From assembly GCF_025698545.1 (NCBI RefSeq), contig NC_068569.1, positions 14,322,001 to 14,386,000 on the forward strand: a stretch of 64,000 nucleotides of DNA. Direction: 5' to 3'. This DNA comes from Gossypium raimondii. Its lineage: Eukaryota > Streptophyta > Magnoliopsida > Malvales > Malvaceae. Below the pieces are notes generated by a model, which worked only from the letters and a program-made list of their open reading frames with translations, had not been told where the DNA came from and searched no databases. Of the stretch, positions 12,100 to 24,912 are shown in pieces (position 1 is the first letter of the stretch; every line of letters begins with the position of its first letter). A program made the translations under genes and the position numbers.

Positions 12100-13930
12100 T
12101 TCTGTCTCTAGCCAATTTGAATAAGTTTGCCAAAATAGGATGCATGCTCTTCTGTTTATAGATTCTGATTATTTGGATCACTTTTGTTATTATACCTTAA
12201 TAAGTCTACATTGGGGGATGGATGAGTTTACACACAGGATTCAAAGTTCAAACTAACCTTGGATATGGTGTTGATGAACTCGAAACCCATATAACTAATT
12301 GCCGGTAGACCAGTAACTTGTTGGCGTTTGATCTAGTTTCTACCGGCTGGATTATCGTTAAATGTTGCAAGAAATCATGGAGGTCATTTGATATTCCAGT
12401 GAACAATAATAAAATTAGTGTACAGACTCCAGACCTCCAGTTGCAGACATAGAGCAGAAAGGTAGACTGCTATAGCTAGGTTCATCATTCAAGGGCCTAT
12501 AGATAACGACTCAAGTGGCTTAAGGCCTAAACTAAGGGACCAAATGAATATGAATGGGGGACCCTTTTGTTTGTTATCATACCTAACAATAAAGTTCATA
12601 ATATAATTAGCAAGACAGCTACTGGGAGTTTGCATAACCTAATATCTTTCATTTTTGGAAGTAAAAATACATCATTTTTCCTTTTCACTTTTGTTACAGG
12701 TACGTATGCTGGACTAGTATTGTTCGTTCTTCAAGCGTGAAAAGGAATTATTTTCTTTCAAGATGTTTTGGAGTCCACTTTTTTGCCCCAGTTTTTAGTT
12801 GTTCTTGTTAGATCAGTTTGCTGGCCTGTGTGCATTGCTGACAGTGTGTAGTTACAATTTTTTTATGAGTTATATATCGGTTTTCTTTTGGCACCGGGAT
12901 TTCTATTTCTTTATTTATTTTTAGATTGGCCCTTGAACTTTGTTACTGTTCCTCTCCTCTCCTGATAGCTTTGTTACTATTCATCTTGTATAAAAACATC
13001 TTGTGGTTTTTAGTTTATTCTCTTTTCTTCTTCTATATTCTTTTCCCTTCACTCCTGGTTTTATGGTTCTACTTTTCTTTTTATTTGTCTTGGTTTTAAG
13101 ATATCTTTTTGTCTCTTGGTTTTACCCGAAGCTGCAAAGGTTCTTGCCATTATTTGCAGAACTTCCAGAAAATGCTAAATAATGCCTTGTGGATTCTGAG
13201 GCTGCAAGTATCATAGAAGGCATTCAGGAACAAATTGTTATACTCTCAAAGGATCATTCAACTATTGAGCTCCCTTCGTAATTAGCTTAATCAGAACGTT
13301 TTGATATTGTGTGGAAGGATTCATCGAATTGTTCAAAGTTATCATCTCTTTTCAGGTCATTTGGTTCAGGACTGCGGTATGAAAAGACTGGTAGCTCGTA
13401 AACGAATCCCCACTCTATTAGACGGCTTCTCAAGTATCCCTGATCTTCTCATTTCAGTTGAACTTGTTATATAATATAGACAATGTTCTCATCACCTGTT
13501 GCTTTACATGACATGTATCTCATGCGCTTCATCTCCTGTTGAACCATTAACTAGAATCTCTCTGGGCTCTTTCAAAATATGATGTATCCAACAGTGAGGT
13601 ATCAGGTCTTAAAATGAATCTTAATTTTAAACAATCATGCCGCCGTCTGAGTTGCAATTTGTTGTCCAGAAATGGTTGAGGAAGTTTTTGCTCTTGTTAC
13701 CCTTGGGAGGTATAATTGGTTAGTATGAGTGCTTTCTTAAAGCTTAAAACAGCTTACTATATCCTAGCAGAGGAGAAGAGAATGATATGTTGCAGCATTG
13801 TTTAGTGGTGATATACAAAGTATCAGTAGTAGTAGTCATACAACTCTATTAACTAATATCGACACAGATAGCTGTAGTGGTAATAATCACTGCCACTGCC
13901 ATTGGTAGTAAATAAGTAAAAATAAAATAA
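12100..13930. other. Intergenic region between convergent FPS and PFK genes
   Basis: No supported coding region. Composition is less AT-rich than the repeat zones, with T-rich tracts near 12880-13100. I recognise no transposon ends or RNA gene. It must hold the 3' ends of both convergent genes. Confidence 0.5.
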
Positions 13931-13932
13931 AA

Positions 13933-15522
13933 TCAAACTGAATTTTGCTTGGACTTGACAAAATCAGGCTGATTGGTGATAGACCTCACCCATTCCCATT
14001 TATGGTCCTTAATATTCACTTCATTCCTAGCTTGTGCCACATCCGCCAACGGGATATATGCATGGTTTGCGTTAATAGGACCAGTCACGAATCCAGAATA
14101 CCCCGCCATGAGCCCATGGATAGCCGAGTGAGCCACGAGTGTACAATACAAGTTATCCGTAGCATTTGCTGGCACCGCACGTATCATGTAAGTAGGATCT
14201 ATGTACTTCACCGTAAACAACTCATGTGGATGCTCCCTGTCCCACCATTTCTTCAGCTCTGTCTTTAACCACGCACCCACATCTAGGAAAACCATGTTCC
14301 CGGATTCGTCCCTTTCCTCTTTCTGGGCTGTGGTTCTGGGTATCAAATCCTGCCCTGCCCCTTCAGCAACCACCACCACTGCATGCCCCCTCTCTTTCAG
14401 CCTTTGTTCGAGGAATTCAAGTAGCCCTCCCTTCCCTTCCAAGTAAAATTCAGTTTCGGGAATTAAACAGCAGTCCACGTCTCGGCTGCTCAGTGTTGCA
14501 TGGAGGGCTATGTGCCCTGTGCTTCGACCCATTAGCTTCACTAAGCCGATTCCATTCACTGCACTCTCGGCCTCCACATGAGCTGCATGGATTGCTTGCT
14601 CTGCCATTTCTACAGCTGTCTGGAATCCAAATGACCTATCAATTATACCGACATCGTTGTCAACTGTTTTTGGAATACCGGTAACTCCTACTTTCAGTTT
14701 CCGTCGCCGAACCTCCTCAAATATTTTGACAGCACCACGCATTGTGCCATCTCCGCCTATAATGTAAACCTACAATATATTCAACTAACTTGAATTAGAC
14801 AAATTTATTATCAATTAAGACGAGAAATCCATCCAATTACTTTAGAAACTAATATATGTATACACATAATCGGCAGACAACAAACAAACCTGATTAAAGC
14901 CGTGGTTCTCAATAGCATCCACGATCTTTGTGAGGTCAAAGCCACCCCTAGATGTTTCAAGCACAGTTCCACCCCTCCTATGCCAGTTATGCACCATCTT
15001 AGGATTGAGCTCAATAGGGTGAATGGAATAGAAACCACGGTAGCCAGCTTTAATACCGTAAATTTGGCGCACCCCATAGAGGTCCCAAAGACCAACAACC
15101 AGCTCCCTTATAACAGTATTCATCCCAGGACAGAGTCCTCCACACGTGACGATAGCAGCCCTGGTGGCACAATGGTCAAAGAAAATCTGTTTGCGGGGAC
15201 CTGCTCTGATATATGCCAAGTGGTGAGAAGGAGAAGCAATGGTTCCAGAGGGAGAGAGGCGGCAGGCGACTTGCCGGAGAACTATGTCGGACGTGTTTAC
15301 GTAGAACCCGTCCGAAGGATGAAAAAATGGATTATGATCGAGTGGATTGGGGCCAGCAGGTCGGAGGTCTTGCAGGTAGTCGCTCAGATGAGGCAGCTTT
15401 TTGAGGGTTATAGGAGAGAATGAAAAGGAATGATCGTCAAGGTGATCCTGAAGTTGCTGTTCCGGTGGTGGGTTTTGACCGGCGGCGAGATTGGTGGCTT
15501 CGGGCTGCGATAAATTAGCCAT
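13933..15522 (-). CDS. PFK2: ATP-dependent 6-phosphofructokinase, PFK2 type, two exons, intact
   Basis: Phosphorylates fructose 6-phosphate with ATP to fructose 1,6-bisphosphate, a committed step of glycolysis. Exons on the minus strand are 15522-14890 and 14769-13933, joined Gln|Val with GT-AG signals, giving 489 residues. Visible motifs: GGLCPGMN at about 128-135, GGDGT at 216-220 (the ATP-type form), the catalytic KTVDND at 245-250, and the plant PFK run [13 protein letters not shown] further on. The C-terminal half ends [11 protein letters not shown]. The single intron and sequence match Arabidopsis PFK2 (At5g47810) as I remember it. The N-terminus is longer than in that protein but is not clearly a transit peptide, so it is likely cytosolic. 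It is convergent with FPS. Confidence 0.95.
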
Positions 15523-15529
15523 AGAGGAT

Positions 15530-16555
15530 GAGATGGTGTTGGCAACAGATTCAGACGGGTAGGTGTAGTGTGTTCTACTTTAAAAAAACGATGTTGTGAA
15601 AAGTGTACATATGCTCCTACGTATGCAAGACGAATGAAGGAAACACAGATGTTTTTGTTTTATTTTACCTTTGAATTTATGCATCATGGTCATTCTTGTC
15701 TATGCGTGTGTGGCAAGTTTCATTCTCCACACGTGGCGATCTTTTGGTGCCACTTGTAGCTACCTGGACTTTTTTTTTTAATTTCTAGAATCTAGAACTT
15801 TAATAGAATACTGTTCACTTGGGTTGGGCCTCGGCTACGCTTATTAAATTTATCCAAAAATATAATTTGCTGTGAAAGACAAAAGACTTGAACCGACCGC
15901 TTCACTATGCTTAATTGAATCAGATTCAAATGGAGGAACTGAAGTCTAAGATACTACGCAATGATGCAACAATTGCTGGGCCTTGCTTGCGTGCACCATG
16001 CCGATGAGATGCAGTACACAAGAACAGAGCCTGTCAAAAGAGAACTGAAATTATAGTTTCCATGCATACCACGCAGAAGTTGTGACTGCAAGCTAAGCTA
16101 AGCTAAGCTAAGCGTTGTTTGATTATTTTGGAATTAAAAGTTTTTAACATTTTCATTTTTGGGAATTTATTAGTAATTAAGAAGTAAATTTTTTAAAGTA
16201 ATAGCCATTTATCAATCCATATATAATAATGGTAATGGTAGTACCAAAGTTTGACTCCATCGTCGTTTATGAATTTCGCTTATAGGTCCTACCTTCGACC
16301 AATCAAGTAGCTTAGCTTATCTTCCCTTAATCAATAATTAGAAGTTGTTCCAAAATAGAACTCTTCTTGGTATAGATTCTTATTTTTTCTGCTACATTTC
16401 CCTTCCTTCAAAAGTAACATGTTTGAATTAAATTGATGTCTATCTATTTATCTATTTATTCAAGATTAAACAGAGTTCTATTTTGCATGAAACGGGTGAG
16501 CAGCAACTGCAATTGCAAACTGGTTATTGGTATAAATTACCAGAATCTTTTATCC
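15530..16555. other. Intergenic region upstream of PFK, with a short tandem repeat
   Basis: Must contain the PFK promoter, on the minus strand. A (AGCTA)n microsatellite lies at about 16092-16113. No coding sequence is supported; the short open frames here lack any family signal. Confidence 0.5.
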
Positions 16556-16559
16556 TCAA

Positions 16560-17231
16560 AGGCAAAACTGAATACAAAACCTGCTCCATCAATGTCACCA
16601 TTCTCACGTCAAGGACCTAACACTATTACAGCAGAGGTCATTGAGGTTTGTTGTGCAAGTTCTTTTTTTATGAGGCTAATGCCAAAGGATCTTAATATCG
16701 GAAGAACAACATTTTCTATATATATCTGTGTGACAATGTTCACAGCCTGACATTAACGCACCTGGAGTGGACATCATAGTTGCTGTTCATGGAGCAGTGC
16801 CCCCCACGTTGTGTTGCCCTCACTTTTCTAGGGTTGCTGGTCTTTTGAGGACTCTTAAGCGCAACTGGAGTCCAGCCGCGACCATGACTACTGGTAAATT
16901 AAGCTTTCCTTTTTTCATTCACCCGCGTTATCATCATCAGTTAATATAAATAATTGTAAACCAAGTTTTTGCGTGTCTGTGTGGTGTAATAGCGAGAACA
17001 AGACAGAATATGGTGATCGGATCATTGGTTAAGGCAACGCCATTTAATTATGTTTGTGGACATATCAGACCCAACCGAGCAATAGATCCTGGCTTGGTGG
17101 ATGATTTGAAAGTCAATGACTATTTGGACTTTCATTTTGTCATTGGCTACAACCAGACAAGGGTTAGAGCTTTCTGTGAAGGTCCCAGTGTCACGTGTTC
17201 GGAATTTAAGCCTTGCTACGTGCGGCCTTAA
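16560..17231 (+). pseudogene. Subtilisin-like serine protease (subtilase) C-terminal remnant
   Basis: Three exon-like pieces, 16560-16645, 16746-16893 and 16993-17231, with good splice-like borders. They spell the end of the plant subtilase peptidase S8 domain and the start of the fibronectin-like tail: FSRQGPNTITAEVIE, then PDINAPGVDIIVAV, then GLLRTLKRNWSPAATMTT, then KATPFNYVCGHIRPNRAIDP. In living subtilases the block GTSMSCPH with the catalytic serine lies between the second and third of these. Here about 20 residues including GTSMS are gone, leaving only CPH. The N-terminal prodomain, the Asp and His catalytic regions and the last part of the tail are also absent. A dead fragment of an SBT (AIR3-like) gene. 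Confidence 0.8.
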
Positions 17232-17239
17232 GCTAAAAC

Positions 17240-17520
17240 AACAAATGACTATAAAAAGATAAATCCAGAGCACGATTATTAAACTTATTAACAACAAAAG
17301 CACAATCCGACTTTAGAACGACTCTGGAAAACCCCTTCTCAAATGCCTTCTTAACAGCACAAGATAAAGCAAGAGCTTCAAAGTAGCATCAAAAGCCTCT
17401 GGAGGCTCATTACAAACATGAACAAAAGCATTAAAATTATTGAAGTTACTGGAGCGGCACTTATATGAAGTCTGCTTCTTAAGTTGGTTTGTCAAAGCAT
17501 CAGTACTACGGTTCCCTTAT
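17240..17520 (-). pseudogene. RNase H-like (RVT_3) domain remnant, probably from a LINE
   Basis: On the minus strand from about 17390 to 17240 the frame reads EALALSCAVKKAFEKGF, then RVVLKSDCAFVVNKFNN. These are the central helix and the LKSD strand of the RNase H-like RVT_3 domain found in plant LINE ORF2 ends and in related host proteins. Upstream, in a second frame, is NAFVHVCNEPPEAFDA, so at least one frameshift separates the halves. It is short and isolated. Confidence 0.6.
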
Positions 17521-18070
17521 CTGAAGATATGTTTGATCGTAATCATCGGAATAGTAATAGTACCATATTGCAATCATCAACCAATGTGACAAGAATGTTG
17601 CGATGATATAATATATGAGAATATATCCTACATACATACACGCAATTTATTAGAATATTTGGATCGCCATTCCTAAGATTATAAAAGTAAAAAAAAATAT
17701 ATTTTTACTAGTACAAATATGAGTGATGAAATTAACAAAAAGTGAGCAATGTTGATGTGGACGTGGCAAGCGAAGAGAAGAAAGTAGAAAAGGCAAATGA
17801 GTGAGAGAAAGGAAAGGGAAAGGACGGCCTAATGTCTTAATCTAATCTAATCCTCTTGCTTTTCTATCAACTACGAACAACCAAGTGTCACCCATCTTAT
17901 CTCACATTAAATATATATGTATTTGTGTATATATATACATATATCAATATCCTCCCTCTCGTCTGCTCTCCAAACTCCAGTATTACCCCCACAAAATAAA
18001 TACTATATAATACTATAGTAGTACATTAATCAACTAGTTCCTTCTTAACGGTTTTTAACTACCGGAAGAA
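17520..18070. other. Upstream region of the GH36 gene
   Basis: AT-rich with GA-rich and TATA-like tracts (for example the ATATATATACATATAT run near 17930-17945), followed by a C/T-rich leader up to the ATG at 18073. Likely the old promoter and 5' UTR of the GH36 gene. Confidence 0.4.
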
Positions 18071-18072
18071 GC

Positions 18073-21000
18073 ATGCGCAGGGTGACTCAGCTAGTTCACA
18101 CCACCACCGCCGCCGCTAATGTCTTGTCTCTACTACCCAATATTTCTACTTTTTGCACTCCCTTTGCGCCCAGTAGTAATAACTTAAGCCAAGACAAGTT
18201 TAATTTCTTCTCCCATAGGTCATTGTTTCTCACTCGGAACCAGAAATGGAGACAGCACATGTTGCTTGCAACAAGACCACTTCTAAAAGATAGGAACCTC
18301 AGTATTAATGGCAAGGAGGCCTTGAAAGATGTCCCAGAAAACATCGTAGTCATGCCATTAACGGATTCCTCCGCTTTTGTTGGTGCTACCTCCCCTCACG
18401 CGAGCTCCCGACATGTTTTCAAGCTCGGAGTCATTAAGTAACCACTCATCTTAATAAATTTTCGGATTTCCTTTCCTTCTTTATTAATTTACTAATACAA
18501 AATCTAAATTTTTCTTTGTTTATTTCGGATTATTATCTAATTCTGTCATTCTTTCATGTCATGTTACATAAAGGGATGTGAGGCTACTCTGCTTGTTTAG
18601 ATTTAAACTTTGGTGGATGATACCCCGGACTGGAAGTTCAGCAAGTGACATTCCTCTTGAAACTCAGATGCTGCTCTTGGAAGCAAGACAAGGACCAACT
18701 TCTAGCCAATCTACTTATATAATTTTCTTGCCTGTTCTAGATGGCAATTTTAGAAGTAGTTTGCAAGGCAACTCATCAGATGAACTAGAGTTTTGTGTTG
18801 AAAGCGGCTAGTATCATTATTTTTATTATTTTTACTTTTTTCTCCATGTATGACCACTAGTTGATTTTTTATTGATTCTCTAGCTACAGTTCTATCATGA
18901 TGACCTTACGGATCCATGATTTCTTTTTTCTTTCTTTAATAGGTGATCCTGCAGTTGTTACATCAGAATCCCCGAAAGCAGTTTTTGTGAATTATAGAGA
19001 CCATCCATTTGATTTGGTGAAGGATTCTATGATGTAGGTCAGCTCTCTGAGGAAACCGTTAAGTGTTTACCAACTGCTGGAGTTCATATAAATGTAGCAA
19101 ATAGGCTTAATATGATCATGATTTGATTTGAACTATTCATATAAATGTACCAGGATTCTGGAGAAGCAGTTTGGAACCTTTGCCCTCCGAGAAACCAAAC
19201 AGGCAAGTATTTGGCCTACCATTGTCTAGAGATAAACTAACACTAGCCAAGGAGCTTTCTTTTAATTTTCAGCTGAGGCTAACAGAGTGAAAAAAAAAAA
19301 ACGGAAATATTTTGTGGTTTTTGAAGTACAGACGCCAGGAATGCTAGATTGGTTTGGTTGGTGCACATGGGATGCATTCTACTCTGACGTTAATCCCCAA
19401 GGAATTAAAGATGGGCTAATGAGTTTATCCCAGGGAGGGACACCTGCAAGGTTTCTACTAATAGATGATGGGTGGCAAGATACCATTAATGAGTTTCTGG
19501 AACAAGGGGAACCATTTGTTGACGGGTTACAGTAAGCTCACTCTGCCTCTGCCTCCTTTCCTTCTATCTAATCATTTAAAGCAACGTATATATATTACGT
19601 ATTTATATATGCTCATGCTCAATATCCCACTTTCCCTCCAAATTTCGGGTTTCGTAGCAGATTGGCTAACATTAAGGAAAATAAGAAATTCCGGAGAATA
19701 GCGAACGAAGCTAACAGCAAGACGCCCAGTGATCTTAAAGAATTTATTTCAGATATTAGGACTTTTGACCTAAAGTAAGCTTTTTCGAGACCTTTCACTA
19801 GTATAGTATAGTATGGTATAGTATAGTATAGTATAGTATAGTATAGTATAGTATAGTATATGACAACTGAAGGAGATTTTCATCTTCCTATGTGTTTTTT
19901 TCTGATTTGTCAGGTATGTTTATGTTTGGCATGCACTGCTGGGGTGTTGGGGTGGCTTGGTTCCAAATGCAGTGGCAACTAAAAATTATGATCCGAAATT
20001 GCGATACCCTATACTCTCACCAGTATATTTAGCAAATATGAGGGATATATCAATGGATTCAATGGGGAAGTATGGTATTTGTTTGGTTGATCCAGATAAA
20101 ATATCTCAGTTTTATGATGATCTACACGGGTACCTTGCTTCACAAGATGTGGATGGGGTCAAAGTTGATGCTCAGAACATACTAGAAACCATCTCTGCAG
20201 GTTTAGGTGGTCGAGTCTGGCTTACAAGACGATTTCAACAAGCACTTGAAGGGTCCATAGCTGCCAACTTCAGTGACAACAGCATAATTTGCTGCATGGC
20301 TCAGAGCACAGACTCCATTTACCAGTAACTTGTGCTTTCCTAAAGCTCACCAAGTTGTCTATTTTCTTTAGGCAAACAAGAGGAAAAAAAAATCATCCAG
20401 CTCTGATTTTGTTGCTGCAGTTTAAAACAAAGTGCTGTCTCACGAGCCTCTGATGACTTCTACCCAAAAGAGCCTACAACATGGGCTCGACATGTAGCTG
20501 CTGTGGCTTTTAACAGCATTCTTCATGGTGAATTGGTTGTCCCAGACTGGGACATGTTTTATGTATGGCATGACATCCTTCTTTTATCTTTATTTTTATA
20601 AAGGTCTCTCTCACATGGTATTCTGATAATCTTCTTAAAAACCTTATAGAGTCTCCATGATGCAGCCGAGAGCAGTGGGAGGCTGTGGAGTTTATGTCTG
20701 GCAAAGTGTGCTTTTTTTATGGTTTAACTGTGTAATTAATAAATCTAGGTAGCTATACATGTATATAAAACATGTTGCAAATGATAAGATGATGCTGACA
20801 AAAGAAAAGACAGCCAACATACGTAACCTCCAATGATTTTCCAGTACTGTTCCATTTGCTCAAGGCAAGGATCATAAGAAAACCGGTCCACATGCTTTGG
20901 AATATGTCCTTGAGAATTGAGAGATAGCATTACAATATTCCTGCTTGCTTCCCTGCCCCATGTTTCTGTTTTTGGCTCACAAATAAATATGGCCTGACCA

Positions 21001-21830
21001 CATCTTATTTATTGCATGTATGTATGCATGTAACCTTTTATTAACAGTGATAAACCTGGACGGCATGATTTCAAGATACTGCAGAGGCTTGTACTTCCTG
21101 ATGGATCAGTACTAAGAGCTAAATACCCTGGAAGACCATCTCGAGATTGTTTATTCACCGATCCGGTCACGGATGGGAAGAGGTATAGTGTGTTCGAGTC
21201 CCTCGGAGTAATGCATAAAATTGGTCGATTCCTTATTTGGATGTTTGTTTGTTTGTAGTCTTCTAAAAATATGGAACTTGAACAAATGTACTGGAGTCAT
21301 TGGCATCTTCAATTGCCAAGGAAGCTGGCCAGTGCCTTCCACAAACAAGGCATTCCAAATGGTTACTAGCTCCGAGCTCTCAGGACAGGTCTCTCCAGCT
21401 TGCGTCGAGTATTTGGAGGAGGTCATAGGCTGCTATGGACCGGCGAATGCGCAGTCTTTTCCTTCAAAACAGGTATCCTGAATTTTCTTCTTCTTCTAAT
21501 TTTATAGAAGAATATCATTTCATTTGATGATTGATGAACATGTGGTAAAAAAAACCGACTGTCAGGTGGTGTTTCTCGATAGCCGATGGAAGGATCATTG
21601 AACGTTGCATTAAAACCTTTAGAATGTGATGTGTTCACTGTATCTCCTATAAAGGTCTTGCGTTCATACCTTTGCATTAAATTTACATAAAAATATTTAT
21701 AATAATAATTAATGATTTTATAAATACCAACAAGTGGGGCGAATCGCAGGTTTACTGTGAAGGAATCGAGTTTGCAGCGATTGGATTAATGAACATGTAC
21801 AATTCAGGGGGAGCCCTGGAGTGTGTTTAG
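18073..21830 (+). pseudogene. GH36 alkaline alpha-galactosidase / galactinol-sucrose galactosyltransferase-like gene, broken
   Basis: Family members move or release galactose from raffinose-type sugars. Exon-like pieces: 18073-18437, 18574-18806, 18943-19033, 19154-19202, 19332-19531, about 19658-19774, 19914-20324, 20421-20562, 20650-20705, 21048-21182, 21259-21472, about 21566-21658, 21750-21830. Landmarks: RFKLWWMIP, LDWFGWCTWDAFY, DDGWQ, the nucleophile region DGVKVDAQNILE, the acid/base region RASDDFYP, and GRPSRDCLF. The first 60 or so residues look like a plastid transit peptide, with an inner ATG at 18259. Lesions: the exon 2 donor reads GC in a poor context (18807); the expected exon 6 acceptor is missing (near 19647); about 17 bases are lost in exon 9 near 20667, shifting the frame; in-frame TAG at 21580 and 21828. 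The late exons therefore cannot be read. Recent decay is likely, because most of the protein is still well conserved. Confidence 0.85.
19799..19861. repeat. (TATAG)n microsatellite in a GH36 intron
   Basis: About twelve copies of TATAG or GTATA, with one variant unit (TATGG), between the sixth and seventh exon pieces of the GH36 pseudogene. Confidence 0.95.
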
Positions 21831-22027
21831 GACTCCACTGCCACTGATTCTTCAGGACGTAGTAAATATATAATACATGTGAAAGGGAAGAGGAGCTGGT
21901 TGCTTCGGTGCATCTCTTGCTCCATTAACTTGAAAGATGAGGATTTTAACTTCAATGATCAACTCAATCTTCTTACCATAACCATCCCTCCCACACATAA
22001 CTCATCTTGGGACATCGCCATCTGTTA

Positions 22028-22030
<3 letters not shown>

Positions 22031-22071
<41 letters not shown>
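22031..22071. repeat. (TC)n microsatellite
   Basis: About twenty perfect TC dinucleotides just after the conserved 3' end of the GH36 pseudogene. Confidence 0.95.
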
Positions 22072-22074
<3 letters not shown>

Positions 22075-22514
22075 AACTTCATATTTACCATTAATATTTT
22101 GTTTTTAATTACTAATTTTGTAATTTTGACTTATAACATTAAAATCAATTATTATTTATATTAATTTTATCATACTCACTTTTTTAAGGTGACAAATAAG
22201 TCAATTCATTCTCATGCATATATCAAATTAATTTTCATTAGATTTTTTAGGATTTGTAGTTCATATATATCAAATTTATATTTATATTCAAATTCAAGTT
22301 TAACTGAAGTTATTATGAATATCAAAGAGTGAAAATCCCATATAAAAGAAATTAACTTTAATTAACAACACTCTTGGACAGGCAACTTAACTAAAAAGGC
22401 TGGTTTTAAAAATTAATTAAGAAATTAGACATTTTTTTTTAATTTTAAAAAATAGATTGATCTTGAAGAGAAAAACAGAAAAAAACATATTTTCAGCTCT
22501 AACCCTGACAAGGA
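22072..22514. other. AT-rich spacer
   Basis: No gene or recognised repeat between the GH36 pseudogene and the solo LTR. Confidence 0.5.
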
Positions 22515-24912
22515 TGTAACACCCATAACCCACATTTGTCGCCGGAATAGGGTTACGGAGTATTACCGATCAAACAGACATAATTTCAATCATTTCATAT
22601 CATATAATATTCAAGTCAAAACTAATCAAACTCATACATATTGTTCCTTTTTTGAGCCCTCGAGGCCCAATATACGTGTTAGAAACAAGTCGGGACTAAT
22701 TCAGAAACTCAGGAATTTTTTTAAAAAAAAATATTAAAATAATTATCTTAGGTGTCTAACCAATGTACCCTCATAGGTACCACAATTATATCATCAAATC
22801 CTATCAATAAAACATCATTCAAATCCAATTTATAAACATACCAAATTCAATCTATTTTGCCTATTTCATGTTCATTCAAACATTAACTTAAACATGCCAT
22901 AATATGACTTATAACCTCATTTATAATCAATTCACAAAATAATTATTATTTAGACACCCTAGGTACATGCCGACACAAAAGATAGAAATCACCACATTTG
23001 AGTTCGGGATCATTGTTGGATGCTGAATTGGTAATCAAAATTAAGTACCTAACTTGCGCAGGGAAAATAAAACCATACGCTGAGTAAAACTCAGTGGTAT
23101 TTCTATAATCCAAATATTTAAAGGTAAGAAATTACAAATACATGATTGAAATATTAACACATATTAATATTTAATTATTACAACAACCATATCATATTTC
23201 ATTTATTTCACAAATATTTCAATTCTCATACTTGCTATATAAATAGCTTTTCACAATTTATTTCACATTTCACTATACAATTGCATTATTCATTCCATAA
23301 TCATTTTATGAGTATATAACTCATATATTCCATATATTTGCAACATATTTCACATTCTATCTTCAATTCACTATTTCACTTCCATTTTTCATACCATGTC
23401 ATTTCAATATCAATCATAAAACTTTATTATTCATTAATTACCCCTATTAACATGACTCGGACTCCGACGGATACACGAATCCAACCAAACACACCAGTTT
23501 GGCACCTAGTGCCTCATCGGATAATTTGAAGTAATAAATTGACACCTAGTGTCTCATCGGCTAAATCGAAGTAAATTGGCACCCAGTACCTCATCGAATT
23601 AATCCAAAGTAGTAAATTGACACCCAGTGTCTCATCGACTCGAAGTCAAAGAAATCCCTGAACTCTTCCAATCCTATGGCATGCCATCTATATCTGACTC
23701 AACTCGATACAGTTAATAAGGTTTAATTTCACATTTTAGATATAATCAATATCCAATTCTGATTTTTCATATAATCACATAATTACACATATTCTTTTCA
23801 ATTCAAAAATCAATCCATTCAATGTGTATATATATCTACCAATTCAATTCATTCAATCAATTATCAAAATATTAATTACTTACCTCAACGCTTACCGTAT
23901 ACATTAAATAAAAATTACAACAATTAATAACTAACAACAATTAATAACTAGCTTCGGATTATAGAAATACAAACCAGAAATTTCGAGCTATTCCTTGTCG
24001 ACTTTGTCTTCCCCTTTTTAGTCAAGGATTCTGGTACGACGTTAGCTATGGAATTAAAACAAGTAAAATTCATCAATACAACACAATTCAATTTCATATT
24101 GAATATTTCAATTTTTACTCAATATTTGTCTAAATTCCAATTTAGTCCCTAAACCGAGACTAACTTTATTTCTTTACAATTAATTCTATATTTTCGCACA
24201 AATTTCACTTTAAACTAAATTTAACTCTCTAGTTTCACTTAAATCCCTAAATTTCATTTTTTACAACTTAGTCCTATTATTCAAAATTTACGTTTCATTC
24301 TACAACTCAACCCTTTTTCATTTCTAACTTAAAATCTATCAATTTTATCCCTAATACTAAAATTATTCAACAAATACATCACTTAAAAACTCAATAATTT
24401 CTAAAATTTTGACATGGGATTTCAAAAACATAAAATTACAAGAAAATGGACTAAATTGACTAACCAATTGAACTTTGAACAATTGAAACCCTAGCTTTCT
24501 CCTTTCTCCTTCTTTCTTTCCTTTTTCTTTCTGTTTCGTTTCACTTTGCTTCTTTTTCTTTTTCTATTTCTTTTATTTTGTTTTATTATAAGGAATTTAT
24601 TTTATAATATATATAATAAATTCACAAATATCTTACTTATGCTGCCTCATTTAATGTCAATAGCATAATTGCTTCTTTAGTCCCTTTAATTTTTCTTTAA
24701 TCTGTAATTCAACTTTTACCTTATATATAATTTAGTCCTTTTACCTAATTACTCTTAATTCATGCAAATTCACCTAACCAAAACCTAATTAACCATATAA
24801 CTAACTTTGTAAATATTTCTAATAAATTATTAGAAATATTTACGAGCCTAATTTACAGTAATGGAATTTCGGAAATATATTTTTCGACACCCGTGACTAT
24901 CTGGTCATTACA
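22515..24912. mobile_element. Solo LTR, Ty3/gypsy-like (TGTAACACC...TTACA family), copy 1
   Basis: About 2.4 kb, beginning TGTAACACCC and ending CATTACA, with no internal retroelement coding sequence. Flanks are aagga on the left and aagca on the right, a 5-bp target duplication with one mismatch. The opening (TAACCC, then GCCGGAATAGGGTTACGG) is shared with the copies at 33110 and 57618. Inside are several near repeats of a gacacccagtgtctcatcgg motif (about 23500-23640) that also yield a spurious open frame. Assignment to Ty3/gypsy is inference from size and from memory of cotton repeats. A fossil left by LTR-LTR recombination; the imperfect duplication suggests it is not young. Confidence 0.8.

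Noticed and set aside
12100-13930. A gene between FPS and PFK
   Set aside because: I looked for exon-like pieces on both strands and found only short frames without splice partners or family motifs.
14201-15423. Plus-strand open frames up to 173 codons across the PFK gene
   Set aside because: They lie antisense to the intact PFK2 exons and show no family signal; GC-rich coding DNA commonly leaves such antisense frames open.
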